Source of the DNA: Empedobacter falsenii
Lineage (GTDB): Bacteria > Bacteroidota > Bacteroidia > Flavobacteriales > Weeksellaceae
Direction: 5' to 3'
Length of the DNA stretch: 64,000 bases
Assembly (NCBI RefSeq): GCF_019308355.1
Contig: NZ_JAAGKM010000009.1
Coordinates: 1-64,000, forward strand
Under the pieces are notes generated by a model, which was not told the origin of the DNA, searched no databases, and saw nothing but the letters and a program-made list of their open reading frames with translations. Of the stretch, positions 33,989 to 42,341 are shown one piece after another (the first letter of the stretch is position 1; the number at the start of each line of letters is the position of its first letter). Position numbers and translations under genes: made by a program.

Positions 33989-34711
33989 ATGAAATATTTA
34001 TTGTTAATTTTTTTTCCAATATTTAGTTTTGGTCAAGAAAAATTCAAGGTTGAATATGAAGTTCGTAAGTTCATGAATTTCGGAAAAACAGAACAAGATT
34101 TAGAAACTGAAAAACGTTATTCTCGACCATTATATATAGAATTAACTGGTGATAATAATCGTTGTTCTCAAAAACAAATTGTAAAACTTGATAATTCTCA
34201 AGGAGCTACAAGCAATTTAAATTACATTGGCGGCTACAAAGACTTAGAAAGTTATTATGATTTTGATAAAAATTATTTAAAGGTTTCAAGAGAAATGGAT
34301 AATAAATTGTACTTGATAAAAGTAGATTTCACTAAAATAAATTGGAATTTGACTCGAGAAACTAAGGTTATAAAAGGATTTAATGTTAAGAAAGCAATAT
34401 ACGAAGAAGGTGATTTATTACTCGAAGCTTGGTATGCTACAGAAATAAAATCGAAATGTGGACCTAATAATTATAATAATCTTCCTGGATTAATATTGGA
34501 GATGAGAAAATCATTTAAAACCGTTCCTGATCAATATATGACATATAAATTAGAATCTATTCAATTGGATAATTCATTAAAATTTACTGAACCTAATAAA
34601 GGAAAATTAATCAATCAAGAAGAGTTTAAAAAACTTGAAAGTGAATATAAAAAAAGAGTACAAATGATGGTCGACGCAGAAAACTCTAGCGGAGGAGTTG
34701 AAAAAGATTAA
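33989..34711 (+). CDS. GLPGLI family secreted protein
   Basis: 240 residues with a signal peptide ending SFGQ (about 16) and the diagnostic NNLPGLILEM motif near residue 170, which names the GLPGLI family of Bacteroidota periplasmic or outer-membrane-associated proteins of unknown function. The rest is beta-rich and polar, with a charged helical C-terminal tail (LESEYKKRVQMMVDAE). Transcribed alone with a perfect terminator. Confidence 0.88.
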   Translation: MKYLLLIFFPIFSFGQEKFKVEYEVRKFMNFGKTEQDLETEKRYSRPLYIELTGDNNRCSQKQIVKLDNSQGATSNLNYIGGYKDLESYYDFDKNYLKVSREMDNKLYLIKVDFTKINWNLTRETKVIKGFNVKKAIYEEGDLLLEAWYATEIKSKCGPNNYNNLPGLILEMRKSFKTVPDQYMTYKLESIQLDNSLKFTEPNKGKLINQEEFKKLESEYKKRVQMMVDAENSSGGVEKD

Positions 34712-34719
34712 TTAAAAAC

Positions 34720-34745
34720 AAAAACCTCGCAATTGCGAGGTTTTT
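34720..34745. terminator. Bidirectional terminator after the GLPGLI gene
   Basis: A perfect 26-bp palindrome with A and T ends and CCTCGCAATTGCGAGG core, between convergent GLPGLI and RNase G genes; its last base is two bases before the RNase stop codon. Confidence 0.85.
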
Positions 34746-34746
34746 C

Positions 34747-36318
34747 TTAATTTGATTCGTTGTAAAGTGTATTATGATCCTTGTCCAAGAAATTAAATTG
34801 TAAGTATTTGTACGCATCTCTTGGTACAATCTTAATCCACTTTTTATGCTTAAAAAACCATTTCATCTGAATGCTTGGCAATCCATGTTGTAAATAAGCA
34901 GCTACGAAAGGATGCACGTGCAACGACATTTTTCGTAAATCCTTATCTTTTCTATCAAGGATATTCAAGAGCACTTGTTCAATTTTATCAATTGTAACGA
35001 TAGGTGCTTCAACTTCATTCGATTCTTGGTTAGGATTTTCTTCAGTTGTAACAAAATTCACCTCTGGGCGAACGCGTTGTCTTGTAATCTGAATTAATCC
35101 AAATTTACTTGGTGGCAAAATCTTATGTTTTGCTTTATCTTTCGCCATTTCAGCTCTCAGATGTTCAAACAATTCTTTTTTATGTTCTACATCCGTCATG
35201 TCAATAAAATCGACCACAACAATTCCTCCCATATCACGTAATCGCAACTGACGTGCAATTTCAGAAGCAGCAATTTTGTTTACGGCAAAAGCTGAATCTT
35301 CCTGATTTTTAGAATTTCGAGAAATATTTCCCGAATTTACATCAATTACGTGTAACGCTTCTGTATGTTCAATCACAAGATATGCACCTTTAGATTGTGG
35401 AATAGTTACCGTTTTACCAAAAGCTTGTTTAATTTGTCTTTCGACATTAAACTTCTCAAAAATTGGAACAAATGGATCGTCGTATTCTTTTACCAAATTA
35501 ATTTTATCTGGTGCAATAACTTCCAAATATTCGCGCATTTCGTCAGCTAATTCGTCATCATCAACAGAAATTTTAATAAAATCATCATTAAAATTATCTC
35601 TTAAAATAGAAGAAGCTCTGTCCATTTCGCTAAGAATTTTAGCTGGCGCTTTCTTTTTTTGAAGATTTTTGAAGATTTGAGTCCATTTGTTTAACAAATA
35701 AGCCAAATCTGCTTGTAATTCTTCTGCATTCTTCTCTTCAGCAACTGTTCTGATAATAACTCCGAAGCCTTCTGGTGTTAAACCTTCTAAAATTTTGATT
35801 AAACGATCGCGTTCTGGTTTTTGTTTGATTTTTTGTGAAATCGAAACACGTTCCGAAAATGGAACTAAAACTAAATATCGACCAGCAATTGAAATTTCAG
35901 AAGTAATTCTTGGTCCCTTCGTATGGATTGGTTCTTTTGTAATTTGAACCAAAACGGAATCACCTGGGGCAAAGATTTCTGTAATTTGTCCATCTTTGTC
36001 AATCGGTTCTTCCATACGGAAGTTCTTCAATTTTTCGGTTTTGTACGTGCCATTTGCTACAATTTTGTTGTACGCATTTGACGAACGTATTTGTGGACCT
36101 AAGTCATGATAATGTAAAAATGCATCTTTCGAATAACCAATGTCAACAAAGGTTGCATTTAAACTAGGAGCTAATTTTTTGATTTTACCCAAGTAAATGT
36201 CGCCAACTGCAAAGCCATCATTTGCAGTGTCTTGATGAAATTCCATCAAGCGACCTTCATCTAAAACTGCGATGCGTACTTGATCAGCTAAGGCTGAAAT
36301 CACTAATTCTTTACTCAT
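34747..36318 (-). CDS. rng: Ribonuclease E/G family endoribonuclease
   Basis: Processes rRNA precursors and mRNAs with 5'-monophosphate preference. The start is ATG 36318 (a TTG one codon earlier is unlikely), giving 523 residues. Domains: N-terminal S1 RNA-binding fold (GDIYLGKIKKLAPSLNATFVDIG, about 38-90, with an insertion), the RNase-H/5'-sensor region, and the DNase-I-like catalytic site with the two metal Asp residues in HVIDVNSGN and VVDFIDM. The CPxCxG Zn-link of the E. coli enzymes is not visible after ITRQRVRPEVNF; this seems usual for flavobacteria from memory. It follows a hairpin behind the HU gene cluster. Confidence 0.92.
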   Translation of the reverse strand: MSKELVISALADQVRIAVLDEGRLMEFHQDTANDGFAVGDIYLGKIKKLAPSLNATFVDIGYSKDAFLHYHDLGPQIRSSNAYNKIVANGTYKTEKLKNFRMEEPIDKDGQITEIFAPGDSVLVQITKEPIHTKGPRITSEISIAGRYLVLVPFSERVSISQKIKQKPERDRLIKILEGLTPEGFGVIIRTVAEEKNAEELQADLAYLLNKWTQIFKNLQKKKAPAKILSEMDRASSILRDNFNDDFIKISVDDDELADEMREYLEVIAPDKINLVKEYDDPFVPIFEKFNVERQIKQAFGKTVTIPQSKGAYLVIEHTEALHVIDVNSGNISRNSKNQEDSAFAVNKIAASEIARQLRLRDMGGIVVVDFIDMTDVEHKKELFEHLRAEMAKDKAKHKILPPSKFGLIQITRQRVRPEVNFVTTEENPNQESNEVEAPIVTIDKIEQVLLNILDRKDKDLRKMSLHVHPFVAAYLQHGLPSIQMKWFFKHKKWIKIVPRDAYKYLQFNFLDKDHNTLYNESN

Positions 36319-36347
36319 CAAAAAATTATGTTTTTAAAAATGATAAA

Positions 36348-36379
36348 AGCACTTTCCAAAATTTCCATTGAAAAGTGCT
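36348..36379 (-). terminator. Hairpin between the small basic protein gene and rng
   Basis: AGCACTTT pairs with AAAGTGCT around a long loop, followed on the minus strand by an A/T-rich tract. It may terminate the HU-small protein transcript or attenuate read-through into rng. Confidence 0.5.
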
Positions 36380-36420
36380 ATCTTGTAAAAAGACTAAATT
36401 ATTAATAGCTTAGCTACTAA

Positions 36421-36513
36421 TTATTTTTTCTTTTTGTGTCTGTTAAGACGACGACGTTTTTTGCGTTTGTGCGTCGCTACCTTATGTCTTTTACGTTTTT
36501 TTCCGCTTGGCAT
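36421..36513 (-). CDS. 30-residue highly basic, probably ribosome-associated protein
   Basis: ATG at 36513, TAA at 36423-36421; product MPSGKKRKRHKVATHKRKKR followed by ten more mostly basic residues. About 20 of 30 residues are Lys, Arg or His. Proteins starting MPSGKKRKRHK are, from memory, conserved at this place (between HU and rng) across Bacteroidota. Their composition resembles very small ribosomal proteins such as bS22/mS38 (AURKAIP1/COX24 type); flavobacterial ribosomes also contain a lineage-specific small protein (bL38), and I cannot tell which, if either, this is. It is 18 bp downstream of HU on the same strand. Confidence 0.75.
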   Translation of the reverse strand: MPSGKKRKRHKVATHKRKKRRRLNRHKKKK

Positions 36514-36531
36514 GATACAATTATTTTATTG

Positions 36532-36828
36532 TTATTTGATTACGTTTGCTTCGCTAGTCTTTACATCTTCGATGAAAGTCTTAGCTGGTTTAAATGTAGG
36601 AACGTTGTGTGCTGGGATAATGATAGAAGTTCCTTTCGTAATGTTTCTACCAGTTTTTTCAGCTCTAGTTTTAATAGTAAAAGAACCAAATCCTCTTAAG
36701 TATACATTTTCTCCTTCTACTAATGATTTAATCACCTCCTCCATAAACGATTCTACCACTCTTTGAGTATCGCTCTTTTCAAGTCCTAATTTACCTGAAA
36801 TGTTATTTACTATTTCTGCCTTTGTCAT
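36532..36828 (-). CDS. HU/IHF-family DNA-binding protein
   Basis: A 98-residue nucleoid protein that bends DNA. The frame is open to 36867, but the ATG at 36828 (MTKAEIVNNIS) is the usual HU start. The family signature GFGSFTIKTRAEKTGRNITKG lies around residues 46-66 with the DNA-intercalating region following (here IIPAHNVPTFKPAKTF instead of the usual NPRTG...). It is upstream of the 30-residue basic protein gene and divergent from mutY, an order also seen near gldD in other flavobacteria (from memory). Confidence 0.92.
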   Translation of the reverse strand: MTKAEIVNNISGKLGLEKSDTQRVVESFMEEVIKSLVEGENVYLRGFGSFTIKTRAEKTGRNITKGTSIIIPAHNVPTFKPAKTFIEDVKTSEANVIK

Positions 36829-36911
36829 AATTCCTCTTATTATTCTTAAATTTGAAAGCGGGTGCAAATATAACGATAGTATCCCAACAAAAAAAGATTT
36901 TTTCAGTTTTT

Positions 36912-37952
36912 ATGAACTTCAACTATCTGATTTTGTCATATTTTGACAAAAATAAACGAGATTTACCTTGGCGTCATACAAAAGACCCATTTCATATTTG
37001 GTTGTCGGAAATTATTCTCCAACAAACAAGGGTTGACCAAGGTATGAAATTTTACAATAATTTCATACAAGAATTTGAGACTATTTTCGATTTGGCAAAT
37101 GCCGACGAACAAAAAGTCCTAAAACTCTGGCAAGGACTGGGTTATTATTCCCGTGCCAGAAATTTACACTTCACGGCAAAGACGATTGCTGATGAATTAA
37201 ACGGACAATTTCCGAATAATTTCAAAGATCTAAAAAAGCTAAAAGGCGTAGGAGATTACACTGCGGCTGCAATTGCATCTATTGTATATGATGAATCTGT
37301 GCCTGCTGTAGACGGAAATATGTTTCGAGTTTTTGCGCGATATTTTAATATTACAGATGATATAAGTTCGCCAAAAACAAAGAAGATTTTCTGGGATTTG
37401 GGCTTAGAAATCATTGATAAAAAACGTCCAGGTGATTTTAATCAGGCGGTGATGGATTTGGGAGCAACGATTTGTACACCAAAACAACCAAAATGCGAAA
37501 TTTGTCCACTTAACGAATCTTGTGAAGCGCTTCGATTAAATAAAGTCAACGAATTGCCTATAAAATTGAAAAAGACAAAAGTATCGAATCGTTTTTTACA
37601 TTTTATTCTCATCGAAAATGAAGATAAAATTGCCTTGTCTAAACGAATTGGAAATGATGTTTGGAAAAATTTATTCACTTTTCCAAAAATCGAAACTGAA
37701 ACTGATTTATTGGATAAAGGTTGGATTTTAGATCATAATCTTGAAAATAATCTAACTTTTATCGAAGAAGAGAAACACATTTTGTCACATCAAAATTTAT
37801 TTATAAAATATTGGAAATTAAATGTATCTTTAAGAGATATAACAAATTTGCAAGCCGAAAATGATTTTGAAATGATTGCTTTAAACGATCTCGAACATTA
37901 TCCGCTTCCAAAACCAATAGAAAAATTTATAAATAAACATTATTTGGATTAA
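36912..37952 (+). CDS. mutY: A/G-specific adenine glycosylase
   Basis: Removes adenine mispaired with 8-oxoguanine. I use the ATG at 36912 (MNFNYLILSYF) and not the earlier in-frame start, giving 346 residues. The HhH-GPD domain has catalytic E33 in SEIILQQTRV, the helix-hairpin-helix LKGVGDYTAAAIAS and Asp in PAVDGNMFRVFAR; the [4Fe-4S] cluster is intact as C-x6-C-x2-C-x5-C (CTPKQPKCEICPLNESC). A C-terminal NUDIX-like domain senses 8-oxoG. First gene of a mutY-ssb-gldD cluster. Confidence 0.95.
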   Translation: MNFNYLILSYFDKNKRDLPWRHTKDPFHIWLSEIILQQTRVDQGMKFYNNFIQEFETIFDLANADEQKVLKLWQGLGYYSRARNLHFTAKTIADELNGQFPNNFKDLKKLKGVGDYTAAAIASIVYDESVPAVDGNMFRVFARYFNITDDISSPKTKKIFWDLGLEIIDKKRPGDFNQAVMDLGATICTPKQPKCEICPLNESCEALRLNKVNELPIKLKKTKVSNRFLHFILIENEDKIALSKRIGNDVWKNLFTFPKIETETDLLDKGWILDHNLENNLTFIEEEKHILSHQNLFIKYWKLNVSLRDITNLQAENDFEMIALNDLEHYPLPKPIEKFINKHYLD

Positions 37953-37990
37953 CTTTGTAAGTAACAAGCCACTAAAAACCTATTACAACT

Positions 37991-38443
37991 ATGAATGGAA
38001 CAACAAATAAAGTACTTTTGATCGGAAATTTGGGTGATGATGTAAAATTGCATCATTTTGACGAACAAAATTGTATTGGACGATTTCCTATTGCAACAAC
38101 AGAATCTTATATCTCTAGAACGGGAGAGCGAATTACAGAAACAGAATGGCACAATATTGTGACACGCAATAAATTGGCAGAATTATGTGATCGTTATCTG
38201 AAAAAAGGAGATAAAGTTTTTGTTGAAGGTCGCATCAAAACGCGCAAATGGGACGATAACGGACAAACGCGTTATACAACAGAAATCGTAGCAAATTCAA
38301 TCGAGTTTTTGACACCAAAAATTGACAATGAACAGCGTCAAGCCATGCAAAATGATCAGAAGAAAGTTCAGCAAAGTCAACAAAACACAACGGTTGTCGA
38401 GCCGCCTTTTATAGATGAAGGAGAAGATGATTTGCCTTTTTAG
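37991..38443 (+). CDS. ssb: Single-stranded DNA-binding protein
   Basis: 150 residues: an OB-fold domain (1-110, opening NKVLLIGNLGDDVKLH and containing WHNIVTRNKLAEL and FVEGRIKTRKW), a Gln-rich linker and the acidic tip EGEDDLPF, which binds replication and repair partners as the DDIPF tail does in E. coli. The gap to mutY is 38 bp and to gldD 51 bp, so the three are probably co-transcribed. Confidence 0.95.
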   Translation: MNGTTNKVLLIGNLGDDVKLHHFDEQNCIGRFPIATTESYISRTGERITETEWHNIVTRNKLAELCDRYLKKGDKVFVEGRIKTRKWDDNGQTRYTTEIVANSIEFLTPKIDNEQRQAMQNDQKKVQQSQQNTTVVEPPFIDEGEDDLPF

Positions 38444-38494
38444 AAATTAAAAAATTAAATGAATTTTACAAAACTTAACGTTTTACGTTATACA

Positions 38495-39067
38495 ATGAAT
38501 TTTAAAACTATAATAGCATTATGTAGTAGTGCTATTTTTTTTGTGTCGTGTAATAAAAGCGAGGAAGTTGCCAAACCTTTAGGGCAAGTTCGCCTCGAAT
38601 ATCCGCAGCAAACTTATCTGTCATTCAAAGAAAATGTGCCTTATACTTTCCAATATTCAAACTTTGGGAAGGTCATTATGGGTAAAAAACCAAACTCTTT
38701 CAATATTGTTTATCCAAGAATGAAAGCGACAATTTACCTGACATATTTTCCGGTTCAGTCTCCACAAGATTTAATCGTTCAAATAAAAGAAAGTGAGAGT
38801 TTTGTGCAAGAACAGACGGTTAAAGCCAGTTTTATCTCGCCACAAGAATTTTCTTTTCCAGAAAAAAAGGTTTTTGGTACTATGTATGAATTAGGAGGAG
38901 AATCAGCAATTAATATTCAGTTTCATGCGACGGATAGTGTGAAGAATTTTTTAGCAGGTTCGGTTTATTTCAAAACTCAACCAAAACCCGATTCTTTAGC
39001 TCCAGCAGTTGATTATATCAAAAAAGATGTAAAAAAATTGTTAGAAACCTTAGAATGGAAAAAATAA
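38495..39067 (+). CDS. gldD: Gliding motility lipoprotein GldD
   Basis: GldD is a membrane lipoprotein needed for gliding and for type IX secretion in Flavobacterium johnsoniae. I start at ATG 38495 (MNFKTIIALC), 12 codons into the open frame, because a lipoprotein signal peptide with lipobox FFVSC (about residue 19) begins there; 190 residues result. The conserved LEYPQQTYLSF, YPRMKATIYLTY and GTMYELGGESA blocks are present. It lies directly after ssb; in F. johnsoniae gldE usually separates ssb from gldD, and I find no gldE here. Confidence 0.9.
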   Translation: MNFKTIIALCSSAIFFVSCNKSEEVAKPLGQVRLEYPQQTYLSFKENVPYTFQYSNFGKVIMGKKPNSFNIVYPRMKATIYLTYFPVQSPQDLIVQIKESESFVQEQTVKASFISPQEFSFPEKKVFGTMYELGGESAINIQFHATDSVKNFLAGSVYFKTQPKPDSLAPAVDYIKKDVKKLLETLEWKK

Positions 39068-39142
39068 ACAGCTTTGATAAATAAATTCGATTAATTTTGT
39101 AATCGTTTAATAAAATTCGAACATAAATAAATTTAAAACAAT

Positions 39143-40453
39143 ATGTTAATACAGATAGCTACCTTAATGCTTAGTTTGATGCTTTTAGTAATGTTGCACG
39201 AGCTAGGACATTATGTAACAGCGCGATGGTTTGGCGTTCGTGTCGAACGTTTCTTTTGTTTTTTCGATGTGAAATTTGCCATTTGGAAAAAGAAAATTGG
39301 TGATACTGTTTACGGTATCGGTTGGTTGCCTCTTGGAGGATACGTAAAACTTTCGGGAATGATTGACGAAAGTATGGATTTGGAACAAATGAAACAAGAA
39401 CCAAAACCATGGGAATTCCGCGTAAAACCAGCTTGGCAACGATTAATCATTATGTTAGGAGGTATTATTGTGAATATCATTTTAGCGATGATTATTTATA
39501 CTATTTTATTCATTTCTCAAGGAAAAAGCTTTGTTGATGTAAACAAAATGCAATACGGAATTGAAGCGAATGCAACTCAAACTAAATTTGGCTTACAAAA
39601 AGGTGATATTCCAATTGGAGTAAATGGGGTAAAATATCAATCTTTAAACGAAATAGGAAAAGAAGCCTTGTTAGGTGGCGAAACTTTAGATGTAAAACGT
39701 CAAGGAAAAGAAGTTTCTTTACCAATTACAGAAGATTTCAGAACTGAAATTTTAAACGCTAAAGGTGCTTTCTTTGTACCTCAAATGCCAACTGTTGTTG
39801 ATTCTGTTGTTGAGAATAGTGCAGCACAAAAAGCAGGTTTATTAAAGAATGATAAAGTAGTTGCTGTTGATGGTTTTACAACACCATTGTATTCAGATGT
39901 AAAAAATAAATTAAAAGAATACAAAGGAAAAACTGTTTCTTTAAGTATTGAAAGAAAAGGCGAGCCTATTGAATTAATGGTAAGTGTTAACAAAAATGGC
40001 GAAATTGGATTCATTAGATCAACAGCATATTTAGATTCATTAATATCAAAAGAAGATTATACAATTGGTGAAGGAATCTCAAAAGGAATTGTAGAGCCAT
40101 TTGAAGCGATTTCAACGCAAGTTCGTGGAATTGGAACATTGTTCCAAGTAAAAGACGGTCGTAAACAAGTTGCTGGACCAATTGGAATGGTAAAACAAAT
40201 GCCAAAAGAATGGAACTGGTTATTTTTCTGGTCATTTACGGCAATGATTTCTGCTTGGTTAGCATTCATTAACTTATTACCAATCCCAGGTTTGGACGGT
40301 GGACATGCCGTTTTTGCCATCTATGAAATGGTGACAGGTAAAAAACCAAGTGAAAAAGTTTTAGAAAAAGCACAAATGGTTGGAGTTGTAATTATCTTAG
40401 GATTAATGGTATTCATCTTCGGGAACGATATTGTGAATATGATTTTTAAATAA
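39143..40453 (+). CDS. rseP: Site-2 protease RseP
   Basis: Intramembrane zinc metalloprotease that cleaves anti-sigma factors and cleared signal peptides. The 436 residues contain the zinc motif H19-E-L-G-H23 in the first membrane helix, two PDZ-like domains (about 135-290, e.g. FGLQKGDIPIGVNGVKYQSL and AGLLKNDKVVAVDGF), and the second metal motif NLLPIPGLDGGH near residue 375 with a final helix. Length and layout are those of RseP. Downstream are two tRNA-Asn genes with their own promoter. Confidence 0.94.
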   Translation: MLIQIATLMLSLMLLVMLHELGHYVTARWFGVRVERFFCFFDVKFAIWKKKIGDTVYGIGWLPLGGYVKLSGMIDESMDLEQMKQEPKPWEFRVKPAWQRLIIMLGGIIVNIILAMIIYTILFISQGKSFVDVNKMQYGIEANATQTKFGLQKGDIPIGVNGVKYQSLNEIGKEALLGGETLDVKRQGKEVSLPITEDFRTEILNAKGAFFVPQMPTVVDSVVENSAAQKAGLLKNDKVVAVDGFTTPLYSDVKNKLKEYKGKTVSLSIERKGEPIELMVSVNKNGEIGFIRSTAYLDSLISKEDYTIGEGISKGIVEPFEAISTQVRGIGTLFQVKDGRKQVAGPIGMVKQMPKEWNWLFFWSFTAMISAWLAFINLLPIPGLDGGHAVFAIYEMVTGKKPSEKVLEKAQMVGVVIILGLMVFIFGNDIVNMIFK

Positions 40454-40468
40454 ATTTTAAAATATTTT

Positions 40469-40498
40469 TTGTGGGTGTAAAAAATACTTCTATATTTG
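40469..40498 (+). promoter_or_regulatory. Promoter of the tandem tRNA-Asn genes
   Basis: TTG at 40469-40471, 19-bp spacer, TATATTTG at 40491-40498: a perfect Bacteroidota vegetative promoter, of the same form as those before the other tRNA genes here. Confidence 0.85.
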
Positions 40499-40518
40499 CA
40501 CCCACAATTAAGCAACAT

Positions 40519-40592
40519 TCCTCCTTAGCTCAGTTGGTTAGAGCATCTGACTGTTAATCAGAGGGTCCTTGGTTCGAGCCCAAGAGGAGGAG
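40519..40592 (+). tRNA. tRNA-Asn(GTT), copy 2
   Basis: 74 nt, same sequence as 33007-33080 (complement): acceptor TCCTCCT/AGGAGGA with G73, anticodon loop CTGTTAA (anticodon GTT). No encoded CCA. First gene of a tandem pair. Confidence 0.97.
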
Positions 40593-40650
40593 CTTTTTTA
40601 GTGAAATGTCAAACAAAGACATAAAAATAAAATTTTAAAATATCGGATTT

Positions 40651-40724
40651 TCCTCCTTAGCTCAGTTGGTTAGAGCATCTGACTGTTAATCAGAGGGTCC
40701 TTGGTTCGAGCCCAAGAGGAGGAG
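40651..40724 (+). tRNA. tRNA-Asn(GTT), copy 3
   Basis: Identical to copy 2, 58 bp further on, and followed by its own terminator. The 110 bp starting at this copy match the complement of 33080-32971 with one mismatch. Confidence 0.97.
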
Positions 40725-40725
40725 C

Positions 40726-40757
40726 AAAAAAGACAATCAATTTGATTGTCTTTTTTT
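40726..40757 (+). terminator. Terminator of the tandem tRNA-Asn genes
   Basis: AAAAAAGACAATCAA stem with matching half and a T tract; duplicated at 32975-33005. Confidence 0.8.
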
Positions 40758-40810
40758 ATTAATACCTCCCTACTTAAAGGCTTTACTATTTAACTAATAA
40801 ATATGAATAT

Positions 40811-40876
40811 TCTGAACTCGTTTCAGATTCTCATCATAAACAGTATACAATGTTGAAATAAATTCAACATGACAAA
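40811..40876. repeat. 66-bp dispersed repeat, copy B
   Basis: About 61 of 66 bases match 21723-21788 in the same orientation, including the ATGTTGAA/TTCAACAT hairpin. A perfect 24-bp palindrome with T tract (40874-40897) follows directly and looks like a terminator with no gene before it. Confidence 0.7.
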
Positions 40877-40970
40877 CCACTTCTGCAGAAGTGGTTTTTT
40901 ATTATAAATATTTAAAAACGTTTAATTAATATCATTTTTCAAAGCTTTATTGCCAATCAAAAAATAACTT

Positions 40971-41210
40971 ATGAAAAAATTATTATTTGCTACACTTTCA
41001 GCGACTACATTTTTCGTATCTTGTAATAACGATGATGATTCTAATATCCCTCAATCAGATTTATTACAAGGAACTTGGAAAATTAAAGACGGAGGTTATA
41101 TTGAAAACGGAAAAGATGTCTCGTACAACTTAACATCTTGTGATTTAAAAACAACTTTAGAATTTACAAATGATAAAAGGAGATTATGCGATTTATGTAA
41201 AATAAGATAA
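40971..41210 (+). pseudogene. Truncated lipocalin-like lipoprotein gene
   Basis: Encodes 79 residues: a lipoprotein signal (lipobox FFVSC, about 18), an Asn/Asp-rich spacer (CNNDDDSN) and the start of a lipocalin-like domain (LLQGTWKIKDGGYIENGKDV). The relatives at 43.7 and 44.2 kb are about 150 residues. Near the end the frame seems shifted: the +1-type alternative reads GDYAIYVK before a stop, matching GYAIYNYV of the 44.2-kb protein better than the in-frame RRLCDLCKIR. The gene is therefore probably frameshifted and cut short just before the recA terminator. Confidence 0.55.
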
Positions 41211-41216
41211 ACAAAA

Positions 41217-41240
41217 AAGCTCTGAGTTACCTCAGAGCTT
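41217..41240. terminator. Terminator after recA
   Basis: AAGCTCTGAG/CTCAGAGCTT stem with TTAC loop, between the decayed lipoprotein gene and the convergent recA gene. Confidence 0.75.
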
Positions 41241-41268
41241 AAAATCATTATATAAAAATTCTTTCGAA

Positions 41269-42330
41269 TTAATCTTCAGCAAATAATTCTGCTTCGTCAG
41301 CTGGATTATCAACTGATGGTTTTCCATCTACTGGCTCACCTTTGATTAATGCGACAATTTTAGCTTCAATTTCTTCTGCCAATTCAGGATTATCTTTCAA
41401 TACTTCTTTTACAGCATCGCGACCTTGTCCTAATTTGCTATCGTTGTATGAATACCAAGAACCAGATTTGTTTACAATTCCTTTCTCAACACCCATATCC
41501 AAAATTTCTCCAACTTTAGAAATTCCTTCACCATACATAATATCAAATTCTGCTTGACGGAATGGAGGAGCAACTTTATTTTTAACCACTTTTACTTTCG
41601 AATGATTTCCGATTACCTCATCTCCATTTTTGATTTGAGTAGAACGACGAATATCCAAACGTACAGATGCATAGAATTTTAAGGCATTACCACCAGTTGT
41701 TGTTTCTGGATTACCAAACATAACACCAATTTTTTCACGTAATTGGTTAATGAAAATCGCTGTACATTTCGTTTTATTAATTGTTCCTGTCAATTTACGT
41801 AAAGCTTGAGACATCAAACGCGCTTGTAATCCCATACGAGAATCTCCCATTTCACCTTCAATCTCCGCTTTTGGAGTAAGTGCCGCAACAGAGTCAATTA
41901 CGATAATATCTATCGCTCCCGAACGAATTAAGTTATCTGCAATTTCTAATGCTTGCTCACCATTATCTGGTTGAGAAATAATTAAGTTTTCTACATCAAC
42001 ACCCAATTTCGCTGCATAATAACGGTCAAAAGCATGCTCAGCATCAATAAAAGCAGCGATACCACCAGCTTTTTGCGCTTCAGCAATAGCGTGTAATGTC
42101 AATGTTGTTTTACCAGAAGATTCTGGCCCATAGATTTCGATAACACGTCCGCGAGGATAACCTCCTACTCCTAACGCTAAATCTAATCCCAAAGATCCAG
42201 AAGGAATTACTTCTATTTTATCATCAACAGCCGAATCTCCCATACGCATTACAGTTCCTTTTCCGTAAGCTTTGTCCATCTTATCTAAGATTAGCTGTAA
42301 CGCTTTCTTTTTATTGTCTAAATCGCTCAT
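41269..42330 (-). CDS. recA: Recombinase RecA
   Basis: ATP-dependent strand exchange protein and SOS co-protease. The 353 residues show the Walker A GPESSGKT (68-75), the Walker B region [11 protein letters not shown], loop L1 [18 protein letters not shown] and L2 with [20 protein letters not shown], and an acidic C-terminal tail ([10 protein letters not shown]). It lies 11 bp downstream of bcp on the same strand, so the two are likely one transcript. I see no obvious SOS box. Confidence 0.98.
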   Translation of the reverse strand: MSDLDNKKKALQLILDKMDKAYGKGTVMRMGDSAVDDKIEVIPSGSLGLDLALGVGGYPRGRVIEIYGPESSGKTTLTLHAIAEAQKAGGIAAFIDAEHAFDRYYAAKLGVDVENLIISQPDNGEQALEIADNLIRSGAIDIIVIDSVAALTPKAEIEGEMGDSRMGLQARLMSQALRKLTGTINKTKCTAIFINQLREKIGVMFGNPETTTGGNALKFYASVRLDIRRSTQIKNGDEVIGNHSKVKVVKNKVAPPFRQAEFDIMYGEGISKVGEILDMGVEKGIVNKSGSWYSYNDSKLGQGRDAVKEVLKDNPELAEEIEAKIVALIKGEPVDGKPSVDNPADEAELFAED

Positions 42331-42341
42331 TATATTATTTT

